Source of the DNA: Sciurus carolinensis
Taxonomy: Eukaryota > Chordata > Mammalia > Rodentia > Sciuridae
Length of the DNA: 64,000 nt
Reading direction: 5' to 3'
NCBI RefSeq assembly: GCF_902686445.1
Contig: NC_062213.1
Location: 6,755,241-6,819,240, forward strand
Shown: piece after piece, positions 35,748 to 46,344 of the stretch
How the letters are laid out: each line of letters begins with the position of its first letter
Numbering within the stretch: position 1 is the first letter of the stretch
Made by a program: the position numbers and the translations under genes
The notes under the pieces: model-generated
Databases searched by the model: none
Seen by the model: the letters and a program-made list of their open reading frames with translations, nothing else
What the model was told of the DNA's origin: nothing

Positions 35748-36010
35748 GCACACCTACACAGGAACACAAATTGAACTGTGGAAATTTAAACCATATCCCA
35801 TTTAAACCATTAATACCAAAGCAAGGTATAAATTTAACCAGATCAATGGATGTTTTCAATGTCAATACCCTGGTTTTGAAATTATATTGCCATTTTTTTT
35901 AAGATGTCACTGTTAGAGGAAACTGCATTGAGAATACACAGGATCTTTCTATATTACTTCTTTCAACTGCACATGAATTTACAATTATGTCAAAATATAA
36001 CATTAATTAA
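35640..36010 (+). mobile_element. L1 3'-UTR (L1MC/ME-like) nested in L1
   Basis: Contains the phrase 'caatgtcaataccctggttt' and then 'aagatgtcactgttagagga', 'ctatattacttctttcaact' and 'gtcaaaatataacattaatt', matching old L1 3' UTRs. A (CA)n tract (35717-35746) lies inside. Confidence 0.6.
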
Positions 36011-36790
36011 AATAAACAGAAATTTGACACACAATCTGTAGAGATATTTCACTAAGAAGGTAGAGCATGCCAAATAATCTCCTGAAAGGATGCTCAACAT
36101 GAAGTGCTGGTAAGAATATTGAAAAATGGAATCTATTTCAACAGTTTCTGGTGGGAATATAAGATGGCAAAACTACTTGGGAAATTGGAAGTTTTCCAAA
36201 ATGTAAATGTATACTTGCCATATGGTCTGACCATTCTACTCCTAGGTTTGAACTCAAGATAAATGACAGCATATGTCCCTGCAAAGAATTGTACATGAAT
36301 ATTCATAGTATTTGTATTTATAACAGCCCCAAGCTGGAAACAACCCAAATGCCCACCAGCAAGTGGATGACTAAGCAAACTGACTCAGTCATACAATGAA
36401 ACGGCACTCAGCAATAAAAATAAATGAACTAGTGATACATGCTAAAACCCAGATGAATCATAAAATAACCATGCTGAGCAAAATCAGTGAGACCAAAACA
36501 AACTCTAAAAAGAGCATGTGTAGGGTTACTCCAAGTGTATACAATTTCAAAAAATGCAAACTAGTTACTTGTGACCAGGAAGTAAGTCAGTTTTGGCCAG
36601 AGGAAGAAAAGTGGGGAGGGAGGCAGGCATGGGGGATCAAAAATGAGGGATTGTAAAGGAACTGGATGGTGCATTTGAGGTGATAGGTATGTTTATTTTC
36701 CTGATTATAGCAATTTGCAAGTACATTTTATGTACAGTTCAATATATACTGACGATCCTCAATAAATCTGTTGAAAATGAAGTGAAATGT
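36011..36790 (+). mobile_element. Old L1 ORF2 end and 3' UTR
   Basis: Resumes the ORF2 of 35250-35636 ('gagatatttcactaagaagg') and continues through 'gccccaagctggaaacaacc', 'caaatgcccaccagcaagtg' and 'acggcactcagcaataaaaa', then a 3' UTR ending 'cctcaataaatctgttgaaa'. Confidence 0.75.
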
Positions 36791-36796
36791 AAATGC

Positions 36797-36866
36797 ACAT
36801 ATATATATATATATACATACATACATAGGTATGTATATGTACACACACAAACACACACACATATAG
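36797..36866 (+). repeat. AT/AC-rich microsatellite
   Basis: An (AT)n tract passes through CATA units to an (AC)n tract, just past the end of the L1. Confidence 0.9.
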
Positions 36867-37329
36867 AAACATCTTCAAGAGAGACTGGAGGACACAGCTG
36901 CACCTGAGTAAAATGGGACACCACAACATGCAGAAATAAAAGCAGAGACTACATTTCAAGGAGGGAGTTATCCACTCTGTGAAGTGATGTCTGAGCCCTG
37001 AATCGAGAGCTTTGAGAGCTGACTTCCTTCAGCATGGAGTTGCTTCTTTTGCACAGGGAGTTGTGCCTCCTGGTTTGAGAATTTGAAAAGAACTGGATGT
37101 GAGAAAGGGTGCGCTGGCCGGGTGGGCAAACCTGTTGAGATGAGGTAGGGAGAGCAGGGAGAAGCAGCAGCAGCTGGAGAACAATTGGTGGTTTGCTAGG
37201 TGTTCTCCTTAATTTGCAGATGGTGCAGCCTATTTATATGCTGGTTCTTGTGCGTTAAGAGGTAGACACATTTGTAAGTTTGGTGGAGAATTTCTTATTT
37301 TTAGTGTCTCAAAATAGGAAGTCCTAACA

Positions 37330-38670
37330 AAGGATGATGGCTGATAGACTGTGCAGGAAATAAGGGCCAAATTCGGAAGTTACTGACTTAAGTCCAAAAT
37401 GTCCTGGGTAACATTGGACCTGGAAAGGATGTTTTTGGACAAGACTCCAAAAGTACAAGAAAGAAAAGCAAAATAGATTGGAAGATATCAAACTAAAGAA
37501 CTGCATAGCAAAGGGAATAATCAACAGAAAGAAAGATCTACCCCACCGAATGGGAGAAAGTACTCATAAACCATATATCTGATAAGAGTTATCTGGAAAA
37601 TTGCATCAGAACTCATCTCAATAGCAAGAAAATGATTAATCTGAATTGGAGTAGGCATTTCTCAAAAGAAGAGACACAAATGACCTGTAAGCATATTTTA
37701 AAAATTGCTCAATATCCAAATCATCAGGGAAATGCAAAGCAAACCCACAATGATATGTCACCGATTGTGTGTCTGTCTATTATAACAAAGATAAAAGATA
37801 AGCATTGACAAGGAAGTGGAGAAAGGGGAACACTTGCGCATCGTAGGTAGGAATGTAAATTAGTACAACTATTATGAAACATGGTGTGGAGATTCCTCAG
37901 AAAGTAAAAAATGAAACTACCATATGATTCACCAATCACACTACTGGATTATAGTCAAAGGAAGTGAAATCAATACCTCAGTGACATCTCCACCCCCGTG
38001 ATCATTGTGGCACTCTTCACAATAGGCAGCCATGGAAACAGCCAAACTGCCCATCAACTACGGAATGAGTGAAGAAAATGCAAGCTGGACTATATATATG
38101 AAGAGATAGAGAAGAGAGGGATAGACTAGGTAGGTAGATCCATTGATAGATACAGATATATATTCATGAAATACTAGTCATCCATGAAAGGAATGTAATT
38201 CTGTCATTCATGACCACATGGATGAAACTGGATATCATTAGGTGAAAAATGCCACACACAGGAAGAAAATCTTGCATACTTTTACCCCCATGTGGAATCT
38301 AAAGGAGAAGATCTCACAGAAGGTCAGACTGAAACTGAAATGGCAGTTAGCAGTGGCTCAGGAGGTTAGTGGTAAAAGGGATGAGAAGATATTGAGTGAG
38401 GGATACACCATTACAGTTAGGAGTAGAAAAGGTCCCAAACAGCAAATCCGTAGAAACAGAGCAGACAGGTATTGGCCTGTGAGGTGGAGAAGAGAGCATG
38501 GATAGCAGTAGGGGAAGACTCCTGGTGAATATGGAGTTTCTTCCTTGTGGATAACAAGACTAAATTTGATGGTGGTGATGGTCGCACAACCCATTTACTG
38601 TACGAACACAATAAATATTTCAAATGAGTCAGTTATATGATATATGAATTTTATCTCAATTAATCTGTTG
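37330..38670 (+). mobile_element. Old L1 ORF2 3' region and 3' UTR
   Basis: Plus-strand L1 text in order: 'aaaagtacaagaaagaaaag', 'ggaaatgcaaagcaaaccca', 'taggtaggaatgtaaattag', 'aaactgcccatcaactacgg' and 'gaccacatggatgaaactgg', ending near 'tatctcaattaatctgttgg'. Frames are heavily broken. Confidence 0.75.
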
Positions 38671-38764
38671 GAAAAAATGTTCTGGTTAAATGTAAGGTCC
38701 CATGATGGTGATCAGGGTCTGTGTAACTTGTGAACTGAAATTTAGAGACACTGTTGGGCATGCG

Positions 38765-39124
38765 TCTTCGCTTGGTCTGCTCTAACAGAAACCATAGGCA
38801 GGATGGTTCCAAAACGGCATTTATTTCTCACAGCTCTGAAGGCAGGGAGGTTCACGTGAAGGCACTGCAGATCAGGTGTCTGGTGAGGGTTGGCTTCCTG
38901 GATTGCAGATGGTCATCTTCCTGCTGTATCCTTACATGATCAGAGCAGAGAGAGGAAAGAAGCTGTCCAGTCTCTTCTTCTAAGGACACTAATCCCTCTG
39001 TGAGGGATCCACTCTCATGACTAAACCACCTCTCAAGGGCTCCATCTCCTCAGGCTATCGCACTGGAATTTACTGTTTCAACATGTGGACTTGTGGGAAC
39101 ACAAGCATCCAGTCCATAACAGCA
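38765..39124 (-). mobile_element. MaLR-type LTR (MST/MLT1-like)
   Basis: Reversed LTR text: 'catttatttctcacagctct' (polyadenylation region), 'ggttggcttcctggattgca', 'aaccacctctcaagggctcc' and the right end 'agcatccagtccataacagc'. Diverged solo LTR with no internal sequence. Confidence 0.65.
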
Positions 39125-39129
39125 TGGGG

Positions 39130-40860
39130 AGTGTGTCCCTCTAGGCAAGTTAGACACGCAAGAAGGTTGCCACATCTGAATTAAGTTAGCACTGGGTTTC
39201 CAGGAAAGGAGCTGCTGGTGTGTGGAGGGGAGAGCTTGTAATGGTGACGTGAACTCTGCTGAATTCAGCGGGTTCTGGAAGGCAGAGTGGAACTGCAAAG
39301 CTTTGTGAGCTTTGCACAGGTAGTACCTTATCCTTTCAGTGGCTCCGCACGGTTCTCTCAAAGTCACTCCAAGTGCTTCTGTGTTTCTCTCTCTCCCTCC
39401 TTCCCGCCATCTTCATCCTGCATTACTTAGAGGTTTAGTGTGCTCCGTTGGGTCTGAGCCTTCGGATTCAATGGAGAGCACTCCCAGCCCACAGCACTAG
39501 CAGTTCACCCCTTGGACTTGCTTTGCACTCCACTGCAGCTCCAGCACAGGGATGAGGGGCGTCTGTGCTTCTGGCAAGGCAGGGGTGTGTGAGTGTGTCA
39601 GTGCACGTGTCCCTTCTTAGAAGAGCCTTCCCGTGAACAGTTCTCCTTCTAACCACAACAGCTCAGTAGAAAATGAGAGTTACAAGCGGTTTGTTTCAGG
39701 TTTTCAAGATGCAGAGCAGACTCCAATTTCAATAATTTACATTTTCCAGGTGTGCTGGGCATTTATTAGAGCAAAATCATTTTATCTCTTTTATAAAATT
39801 AATTTTCTGATACTTTTATGGTATGAATTAGTTGTGAGAAAGGAGTGATCATTATTCCTTGTCAAAATGAAAAAGGACCTTTAAAAATGCATGATAGTGA
39901 AGAAGCTAGAACCAGGCATTTGTTATCATGAACAATGGATGTCAGTAACTATTTATCTTAAGAGAGAAATAATTATACTTCATTTTATTTTTGCTCCATT
40001 AACTGTGGTAGACATTGGCAATTCTAAGGTGGATAAGAGAATGATTCTCCCTTTCACAATAATATTAATCGTACAAATGACTGCTATTTAACAATAAATA
40101 ATAATAACTTCTATTATGATAGCTATGATGAATGAAATTTTGGGTTATTATTATTGTCATTTTTGCCTTTTTCTTAAGTATACATTGGTAGACAAGAGAA
40201 AGGACTCATGGTTTGAAATTTGAGGAGCATCCATGGAGGTGAAGATGTGTCTGTAAAGAGGAAACAAAGCATCATATGAGCTCTCCACCCCAGAGCTCAT
40301 CTTCCCCTGTAAGCCACCCACACTGCACTTCCGTGGGCACAGGAGGCATGACTGCTTCTCCCCATGGTCTGGTCTAACCAGAGGGGTCATCTCCATCGGT
40401 CCAAGTGAAGTGGAACTGATAAATACCAGGGAATCCCACAGTCCCTCAGGGGCTGGTGGAGGAGTTGTCTTAGCGTTGGGATGACTCTGAGGGTTGTAAT
40501 AGTCACAGTGACATCTTACAAGGGTCAAGAGACAAATTCACTAACAATAGCAGAATGGCTTTTTCTTTTTTTAGATGGCAGCTGCGTGGATACTTGGCTA
40601 AAAGACATATTCACTAAGGTATGCCTGAAATATTGCATTAGTAGCTTTCAGTGTAATGAAGAGCTTAATTTCTAAATCTCTTTACTTTTCTCTAGTTTCC
40701 TTAGTGGATAATTCAAATAAAAATTATTCTCATTGGCATGTGCCATTTAACCATGATGATTTTGTTGTGGACACACCTGAGCAGAGACCTGAAGTGTCAA
40801 TTCAGTAGCCAATTAGTATCCCAGAGGCACCAGCTGGAGTCATCTAGTGGGCATACTGAG
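39130..40860. other. Unassigned sequence, no gene seen
   Basis: 39640-40160 is AT-rich and repeat-poor, with two short plus-strand frames of no known type. 39130-39640 is GC-richer with frames of 62-105 codons on the minus strand. No recognisable element. Confidence 0.4.
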
Positions 40861-40864
40861 TACG

Positions 40865-41215
40865 CCCCCACCCAGCCCTCCTGGTGAAGGACAATCAGAC
40901 ACCTCAGAGAGACCAATCACAGCAGAAACTCGTTTATTGAGGAAATCACATAGCTTTTATGTAGGGTGGGGGCTAGGTGGGAACCAATCAGCTTAAAGGT
41001 CAGCAAGGCGCTGGGGTTCATGCAGGCGAGAGTCCCATAGGACTACATGGCAAGCACCAGCTGATCACGTTCGCAGAACTGTTGTTAACCAATCCCTGAT
41101 GGTGGCCCGGTTTATCATCATTAACATTTGAAACCGCCTTTGAGCCTTGATCTTGCTCACTCGCCAGGGAGTAAGGAGTCAGCCTGAGTTAGTTAACGTG
41201 TCATTAGTCCCAACA
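40865..41215 (-). repeat. 3' LTR, truncated in U5
   Basis: Collinear with 44958-45309 of the other LTR. It starts TGTTGGGACTAATG on the minus strand at 41215. A TATA-like CATAAAAG lies at 40954-40961 and the AATAAA signal at 40933-40938; the close spacing suggests a short R region. The last 99 bases found in the 5' LTR (44859-44957) are absent, and unrelated DNA starts at 40864. Confidence 0.85.
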
Positions 41216-41231
41216 TATCCCCCTTTTTTGT
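41216..41231 (-). promoter_or_regulatory. Polypurine tract
   Basis: On the minus strand AAAAAAGGGGG lies 4 bases before the 3' LTR. It is the expected plus-strand primer of reverse transcription, at the expected place. Confidence 0.8.
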
Positions 41232-41435
41232 TTTATATTAAGGGTGTGTCTGTCTTAGATTGCACCTGGGAGGGTCTTACCTGTCATGGAACATCACCCT
41301 AGCAGTTTGGGGGTCCGCCTTACTCGAAGGTGTGCCTGTCTTAGGTTGTCCTCTGAGGATCTTACCCGTCATTGACTACCACCTTAGCACTTCAGGCGGG
41401 CCCCTCAGGAGGAGGAGGGCTTAAGGGAGAGACAC

Positions 41436-41974
41436 TTAGACCCCAGTGTCTTGATACGAGTGATCCATGATCCTATAGGGCTCCCAATCATCATTATGAA
41501 GGGTGGTATAATGCTGTTGGACCACCATGAGCTGCACAGATTTAGCCTGGCTTTTCAGGAAATGGATAAGCTTATCGATTATGCAAGGCCCAAAGGTGAA
41601 CACAAGGATAATGGTGATTAGCAGTCCCCTAAGTGGGAGGAGGTAGGGGAGCCACTCGTGTAACCCAGTCCATAGGAAATTAGAGTGGAGCTCGCTCCTA
41701 CGATGTTCCAGATCTTCTTGTAGGTTTTTGATTTTTATCTTGTACAATGCCAGAGTGGTTGGCGTAGAAACAGCGCTCTCACCAAGGAACAGGCAAAGCC
41801 CTCCTTCCTTCGCCTTTGCAGGTCCAAACCACAACAATTTTGCAGGACGACAGTGACCAAGGAATCAAGCTGAGCCTTAGATCTAAGATGGTAGAGCTGC
41901 AAAGTGCTGTCCAAAGTCATGAGGTCAGACACCCCAATCTCAATCACTGTTGTCCCATTTTTGCTACTGCGCAT
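41436..41974 (-). pseudogene. env: env transmembrane subunit remnant (gammaretroviral type), frameshifted
   Basis: Two minus-strand frames cover the TM ectodomain and membrane anchor. The upstream frame (41735-41974) carries heptad-like sequence and an immunosuppressive-domain-like segment. Near 41815-41820 homology moves to the other frame (41436-41837), which continues with the post-helix region, a hydrophobic anchor (about residues 64-95 of that frame) and a cytoplasmic tail. In the gamma-type family a CX6CC motif follows the immunosuppressive segment; here the first Cys is present but the Cys pair position reads Ala-Val. The surface subunit is not recognisable. With the frameshift and lost cysteines, this copy is non-functional. 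It is the best-supported coding relic of the provirus. Confidence 0.8.
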
Positions 41975-43680
41975 TACACTCTTTCTTAAATGTCATTTTA
42001 AGAAGTTTACATATATTGACTCCTGAGTCTATATGAACATTAGTTAACACAATTTAACATGAATTAAAGAAATACTGAGAGAGCTTTTAACTTTCCTTTT
42101 GTGTGGCAAAGTGGCAAAATGCTTTTGTTTCACAATATTAACCTTTAAACAAATCAGGCTCTAACATTTAGAAATACATTTACATTTAAAATTCTTTATC
42201 TCAGTGTAAAAAGTAACAAATTTTACATATACCCTATTGATAACAGGTCCTATAACAGAACATTAAATGATAGAAATAAATCCCCAATAAAATTTACCTC
42301 TTTATAAGTTTTAAATTACCATTACAGACAAGTTTAGTTTGGAGAATAGCAGCTTAATAAAGTCCCTGCTTTAAAACTTGTATACCTGGAAAATATGAAC
42401 ACATTTAATATACAAAGAGTGACCATTTCACAATTATCTTGACACCTTTATATTACTAAATTTAGCTTTTAAAGAAAAATTTAGACTCTAATGTAGTACA
42501 ATACTCTTACCATTGTTTAACCATAATTGTATAAACCCCAATTTTTAAGACTAATTGTTCTAAAGAATAAAACTTAATAGACAGAAAGTTAAGAGTAAAT
42601 TACTGTTTCTAAGAAATCCTTGTCATTTTACCATATAGATTAAACTTTGGTTTATATCAGAACATTAGTATTTCACCTTAGGAAAAACCTTAAATAGCTT
42701 TAGCTGTCTCACATACACACAACCAACTTATTTACACGCAAACTTGTTGAAACTTGCCCTTTACTTACACACAGACTTTCTTAGCACTTACTTAGACCCT
42801 CATGTATTTCATTATATAAGCACTTTCTTACCCAGAAACATTTCCTTTTCCCTTTTACTAAATATACCCAGAACCTTTTATTTTCTCTTTCCTATCTGTT
42901 GACTCCTTTTTGTTCGCATTCTGAAACAACTCTTATGAAATTTCTGAATTTAGATGAATTACTCTATTTTAATAAGATTAAATATTTTGTTATATATAGT
43001 ACTCTCATTGAAACACAGTTGAAACTTTTGGGACCCTTTGTATATAGAATTGCACTTGTTAGGACATAACTCTTAGTAAACTTGTTTCTAGTTTACAAAG
43101 CAATTTTCTCTACAAACACATTTGAGTAATCCCATACATGTGAACTCTAATTCACTTACCTTATTGTTAAAAAAAAAACAAGATATCACACAAGTGTCCT
43201 GAACAGTATTTGCTGTCTCTTTCCTGTTGAAGAAAAGTCCTAGAAACAGTTGATATTAGACATTTTATAAACATCAACATTTTATTAGTTTGACCACCTA
43301 GAGATTTGCAAATTATTTTTGAGGGCATTTTACTTTTATTATTTTACCCAATTTAAATTGAACCTTTTTAAATCACGTGAATTAAAAGTATCTGGATCCA
43401 TTTTTAAATTTTAATTTTAGGAGCGCTCAATTTTGATACAGACAAAACATGACATCAGACAGCATGACATACAAATAACACAAAATCAAAGGACTTATAA
43501 CTTTATGGGTGAATCTCCATTGCAATGTAACAGATGTTCAAAAACTCTAGTTGAATAAAAAACTAGAACTGATCAAAAAAGTCATGAGCTCAAAAAAAAT
43601 GTAGAATTCAAACAAAAACAAGAGTCCTGGAAAAATGATACGGCCGTTAATTACTTTAGTAAAGCGCCATAAAATTTACT
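41975..43680 (-). other. AT-rich non-coding middle of the provirus
   Basis: About 1.7 kb between env TM and the gag-side sequence where pol would be expected. It is very AT-rich, has no frame of note on either strand, and shows no protease, reverse transcriptase or integrase motifs. It could be heavily decayed viral sequence or a non-viral insert carried by a non-autonomous element. Confidence 0.5.
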
Positions 43681-43710
43681 TTTGCTGGAGTTCAGGTAAG
43701 ACTCTTTTTG

Positions 43711-43731
43711 CTTTTTTTTTTTTTTTTTTTC
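43711..43731 (+). repeat. Poly(T) run inside the provirus
   Basis: An uninterrupted run of about 20 T; poly(A) on the proviral sense strand. It lies near the junction of the AT-rich middle and the gag-side part and may mark a retroposed segment. Confidence 0.85.
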
Positions 43732-44323
43732 TTCCCTTTGGGTTTGAGACCATTCTCCTACTGAGCCTTCAGGCTTTCTCTATTTACATTTCAATATAAG
43801 CCCTGACTGAGATCTGGATCTGAAAGGGGCTAAAATGTTCTAGCAGAAACTTGATGCCTAGGGCATTTTAACCCTTTTTCCTGGTTCAATTCAGGTTTGG
43901 ACGCAGAAAATTGTGAAACAATTATCTCCCACTACTTGTGGGGAATGGGGCTACTATATTATACCCCTTACTGGGACATGACACTGATGATTGGGCTGGT
44001 TACTCCCTCCACACCAGCCTATGTGGGACCTCATGGCAGGAGGACTAGGTGGGCTGGGCCAGGGAATGGGAGCAGAAACAGCTGAGTGGAAGTTGGAGGA
44101 GGAGGAGGGATTAAGAGGGGGAGAAGAAGGAGGTGTTCAGAAAAGTGAAGAAAGAAGAGACTTGAAGATAAGGAATCCCTTTCCATCTGCCCGCTCGCTT
44201 GCAGAAGCTGTGCACCAATATCTTTGGTAGCCACAATCCACCTTCCCATGGAGCCATCTTTCATCCCTGCACAGGCCAATTTGTGACCATTAGTCATTCC
44301 TTCCCAAACTAACATTTTAGCAT

Positions 44324-44735
44324 TTACCGGGAAGGCCATACAGGGAGCGGGGAGGTTAGAGTCAGTGAGTTCTCACCCAGTATCATAAAATGGCTGCCGG
44401 GAAGATTTCCCGCCATCCAGAGGAGGCGGCTCTTTGGGGGGAACCTTGGAGCCCCCTTGGGAGGTCCTGGAGAAGCAGGCCTTAAGGGTGGATAATGTAG
44501 GGCATGCTCCCAATGGGGACCCTCCCCTAAACTGATTTCCCTCTTCCTAACAAGTTGTTCTACGCGATCCCATGCGGACCAGTCAAAAAGATTAGCGGCA
44601 GGAAGCCAAGGGGCCACCCGAGTAAAGGTGTCCCAGGCTTTTTCCACCTGTGTATCAGACCACTCAAGCCCCTGCTCTTCAGCATGAGTCTACTGAGAGC
44701 CCAGGGTCACCACGTGTGGTGTGTGTTTGCCCCAT
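44324..44735 (-). pseudogene. gag: gag matrix remnant
   Basis: A start codon at 44735 opens with MGQT, a myristoylation-type N-terminus, about 100 bases after the primer binding site. That frame soon closes. Matrix-like sequence continues in another frame (44324-44647) with PWLP and WDRV words, like the conserved PWFP...W..VG spacing of betaretroviral matrix proteins. Hence at least one frameshift and a stop. Downstream capsid and nucleocapsid domains are not recognisable in 43740-44320, which on the minus strand has short proline-rich frames only. Confidence 0.6.
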
Positions 44736-44750
44736 CTTTTCAGGGATGCC

Positions 44751-44761
44751 CTCACCTCGGA
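44751..44761 (-). promoter_or_regulatory. Candidate major splice donor
   Basis: Minus-strand CCGAGGTGAGG matches the donor consensus (AG|GTGAG) and lies between the primer binding site and the gag start, the normal place for the retroviral donor used for env message. Confidence 0.45.
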
Positions 44762-44838
44762 ACTCGCTTGGCCTGATCTGCCTGTACTTTCGGTTTCGAA
44801 GCTGCCTCTTCACATTGGCTGCGGATCAGCCCTGAGGG

Positions 44839-44856
44839 GCCCCACGTTGGGCGCCA
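44839..44856 (-). promoter_or_regulatory. Primer binding site, tRNA-Lys type
   Basis: The minus strand reads TGGCGCCCAACGTGGGGC, 18 bases identical to the Lys-1,2 type site used by MMTV-like and type-D retroviruses, two bases after the 5' LTR. This places the element in class II. Confidence 0.9.
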
Positions 44857-44858
44857 GA

Positions 44859-45309
44859 TGTCGAGGTCTTTAGCCCCCTTGCTCTTCTCAACCAGCGGCA
44901 AGAGAAGGGGACACTCCCCAACTAGGTCAGACCGGGAAAGGTAGGGCCAACTGACCTCCCCCACCCAGCCCTCCGGGCGGAGGACAATCAGACGGGTCAG
45001 GGAGACCAGTCAAGCAGGAACTCGTTTATTGAGGAAGTCACACAGCTTTTATGTAGGGTGGGGGCTAGGCGGGAACCAATCAGCTTAAAGGTCAGCAAGG
45101 CATGGGGTGTTCATGCAGGCAAGAGTCCCATTGGACTATATGGCAAGCACAAGCTGATCACGTTCACGGAATTGTTGTTAACCAATCCCTGACAGTGGTC
45201 CGATTCATCGTTATTTACCTTTGAAACCACCTTTGAGGCCTTGATCTTGCTCCCTCGCCAGGAAGTAAGGAGTCAACCTGAGTTAGTTAACGTGTCATTA
45301 GTCCCAACA
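44859..45309 (-). repeat. 5' LTR, complete (451 bp)
   Basis: Minus strand starts TGTTGGGAC at 45309 and ends CGACA at 44859, with short TGT...ACA inverted ends. A TATA-like CATAAAAG is at 45046-45053 and the AATAAA signal at 45025-45030. Downstream of the poly(A) signal about 165 bases remain to the end. No target duplication can be matched because the partner LTR is truncated. Confidence 0.9.
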
Positions 45310-45890
45310 TTCATCACTACACCTCTCCTGTGCTCCAGAACTAACATTTGACCTCCTACTCCTCTCTTTCACTCAAATACATTCCCTGCTTTTCAAATCA
45401 AGTTAAAACTTGCAGCATGGAAACATTTTCCTGTGGTATCGTCTCTGATCCTGAGCCTGCAGCATGCTTCGCAGTGCTGTGGATCTCCACAGCCACTCAT
45501 GTTCCTATCGCAGTTGACTCTTGCTTAGTTCCCGCTTTTTCTTAAACAGGTCAATTGCAGTGTGCCTGAGGCCCCTGGGCTTCTGCCCCTATTCCTATTA
45601 TATCTTGTTCTTTCCTAAGTATCCTGCAAGTCTTAGGTTCAATAAAACTTTTGTAGACCTTGGACTTATTGCTTAACCTTAACTAACCATTTCCATCATT
45701 AATATTCTCGACAGCCCTCTATAGTTTTAACATGTATCACGATTTTAATCTTGTCTGTTACACTGAAAACTCCATGGTAGCAGAGACAATGTAGGTTTTG
45801 TTTTTGTTTGAATTTGTAATTTTCAGCAAAATATCTACCATTTAGTTTGCATTAAATATGTATTTTTGAATGATTAAAATAAGAGTGGGC
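45310..45890 (+). mobile_element. L2 LINE remnant (tentative)
   Basis: 'ctgaaaactccatggtagca' followed by 'gagacaatgtaggttttg' and the end 'cattaaatatgtatttttga' follow the L2 3' end pattern. 45310-45600 may be older L2 body. If so, the provirus sits within or beside an L2. Confidence 0.4.
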
Positions 45891-46245
45891 TTACAGACCA
45901 ATTTTGTTTGTGATCTGAGGTGTAAAAAACTAATAATGATATTATCAAGTCATAGCTAGCTGTAAAATAATTATTCATCATAAAAAAGAAAAGCACAAAT
46001 GAATATGAATAGTCCACCTCAAATTGAAACATCTTACAAATCACATAAGTAGTAAGAATATAAGGAATGTATCTAAATATAATAGTTACTTACAAGAAGT
46101 CAGCAAAGAGGAGTCAACAGCAAACTGTTAATGCCTTTGATTACCATGAATATCAAAAAACTATCCCCATTATTTTTCAACATTGTCTTAGAAAGTCTAG
46201 GCAATATAATAAGATAAGAAAACAAATTCGCAAATAAATGTTATA

Positions 46246-46340
46246 GGGCTGAGGATTTAGCTCTGTGGTAAAGCATTTGCCTAGCATGTGTAAGGCCCTG
46301 AGTTTTATCCTCAGTACTACAAACAGGAAAATAAAAATCA
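46246..46340 (+). mobile_element. ID-type SINE
   Basis: The tRNA-Ala-derived rodent ID element is clear: 'gggctgaggatttagctctg', 'gtaaagcatttgcctagcat' and 'gtgtaaggccctgagtttta', then an A-rich tail. Internal A and B boxes are partly mutated. Confidence 0.85.
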
Positions 46341-46344
46341 AGTG

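Larger units (their letters stand above)
40865..45309 (-). mobile_element. Endogenous retrovirus, class II (betaretrovirus-like), deleted provirus
   Basis: Order on the minus strand: 5' LTR (44859-45309), tRNA-Lys-type primer binding site (44839-44856), splice-donor-like GAGGTGAGG and gag start (about 44735), matrix remnants, AT-rich non-coding middle (about 41975-43680), env transmembrane remnants (41436-41974), polypurine tract (about 41219-41231), 3' LTR (40865-41215). The LTRs differ at roughly one base in ten by eye, so the insertion is old. Pol and most of gag and env are missing; frames are interrupted. The primer site is class II, while the TM remnant is gammaretroviral in type, as in type-D betaretroviruses. 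No protein-competent frame remains. Confidence 0.85.

Noticed and set aside
41975..43680. Decayed pol gene
   Set aside because: No reverse transcriptase, RNase H or integrase motif in any frame and strongly AT-rich; kept as an unexplained block.
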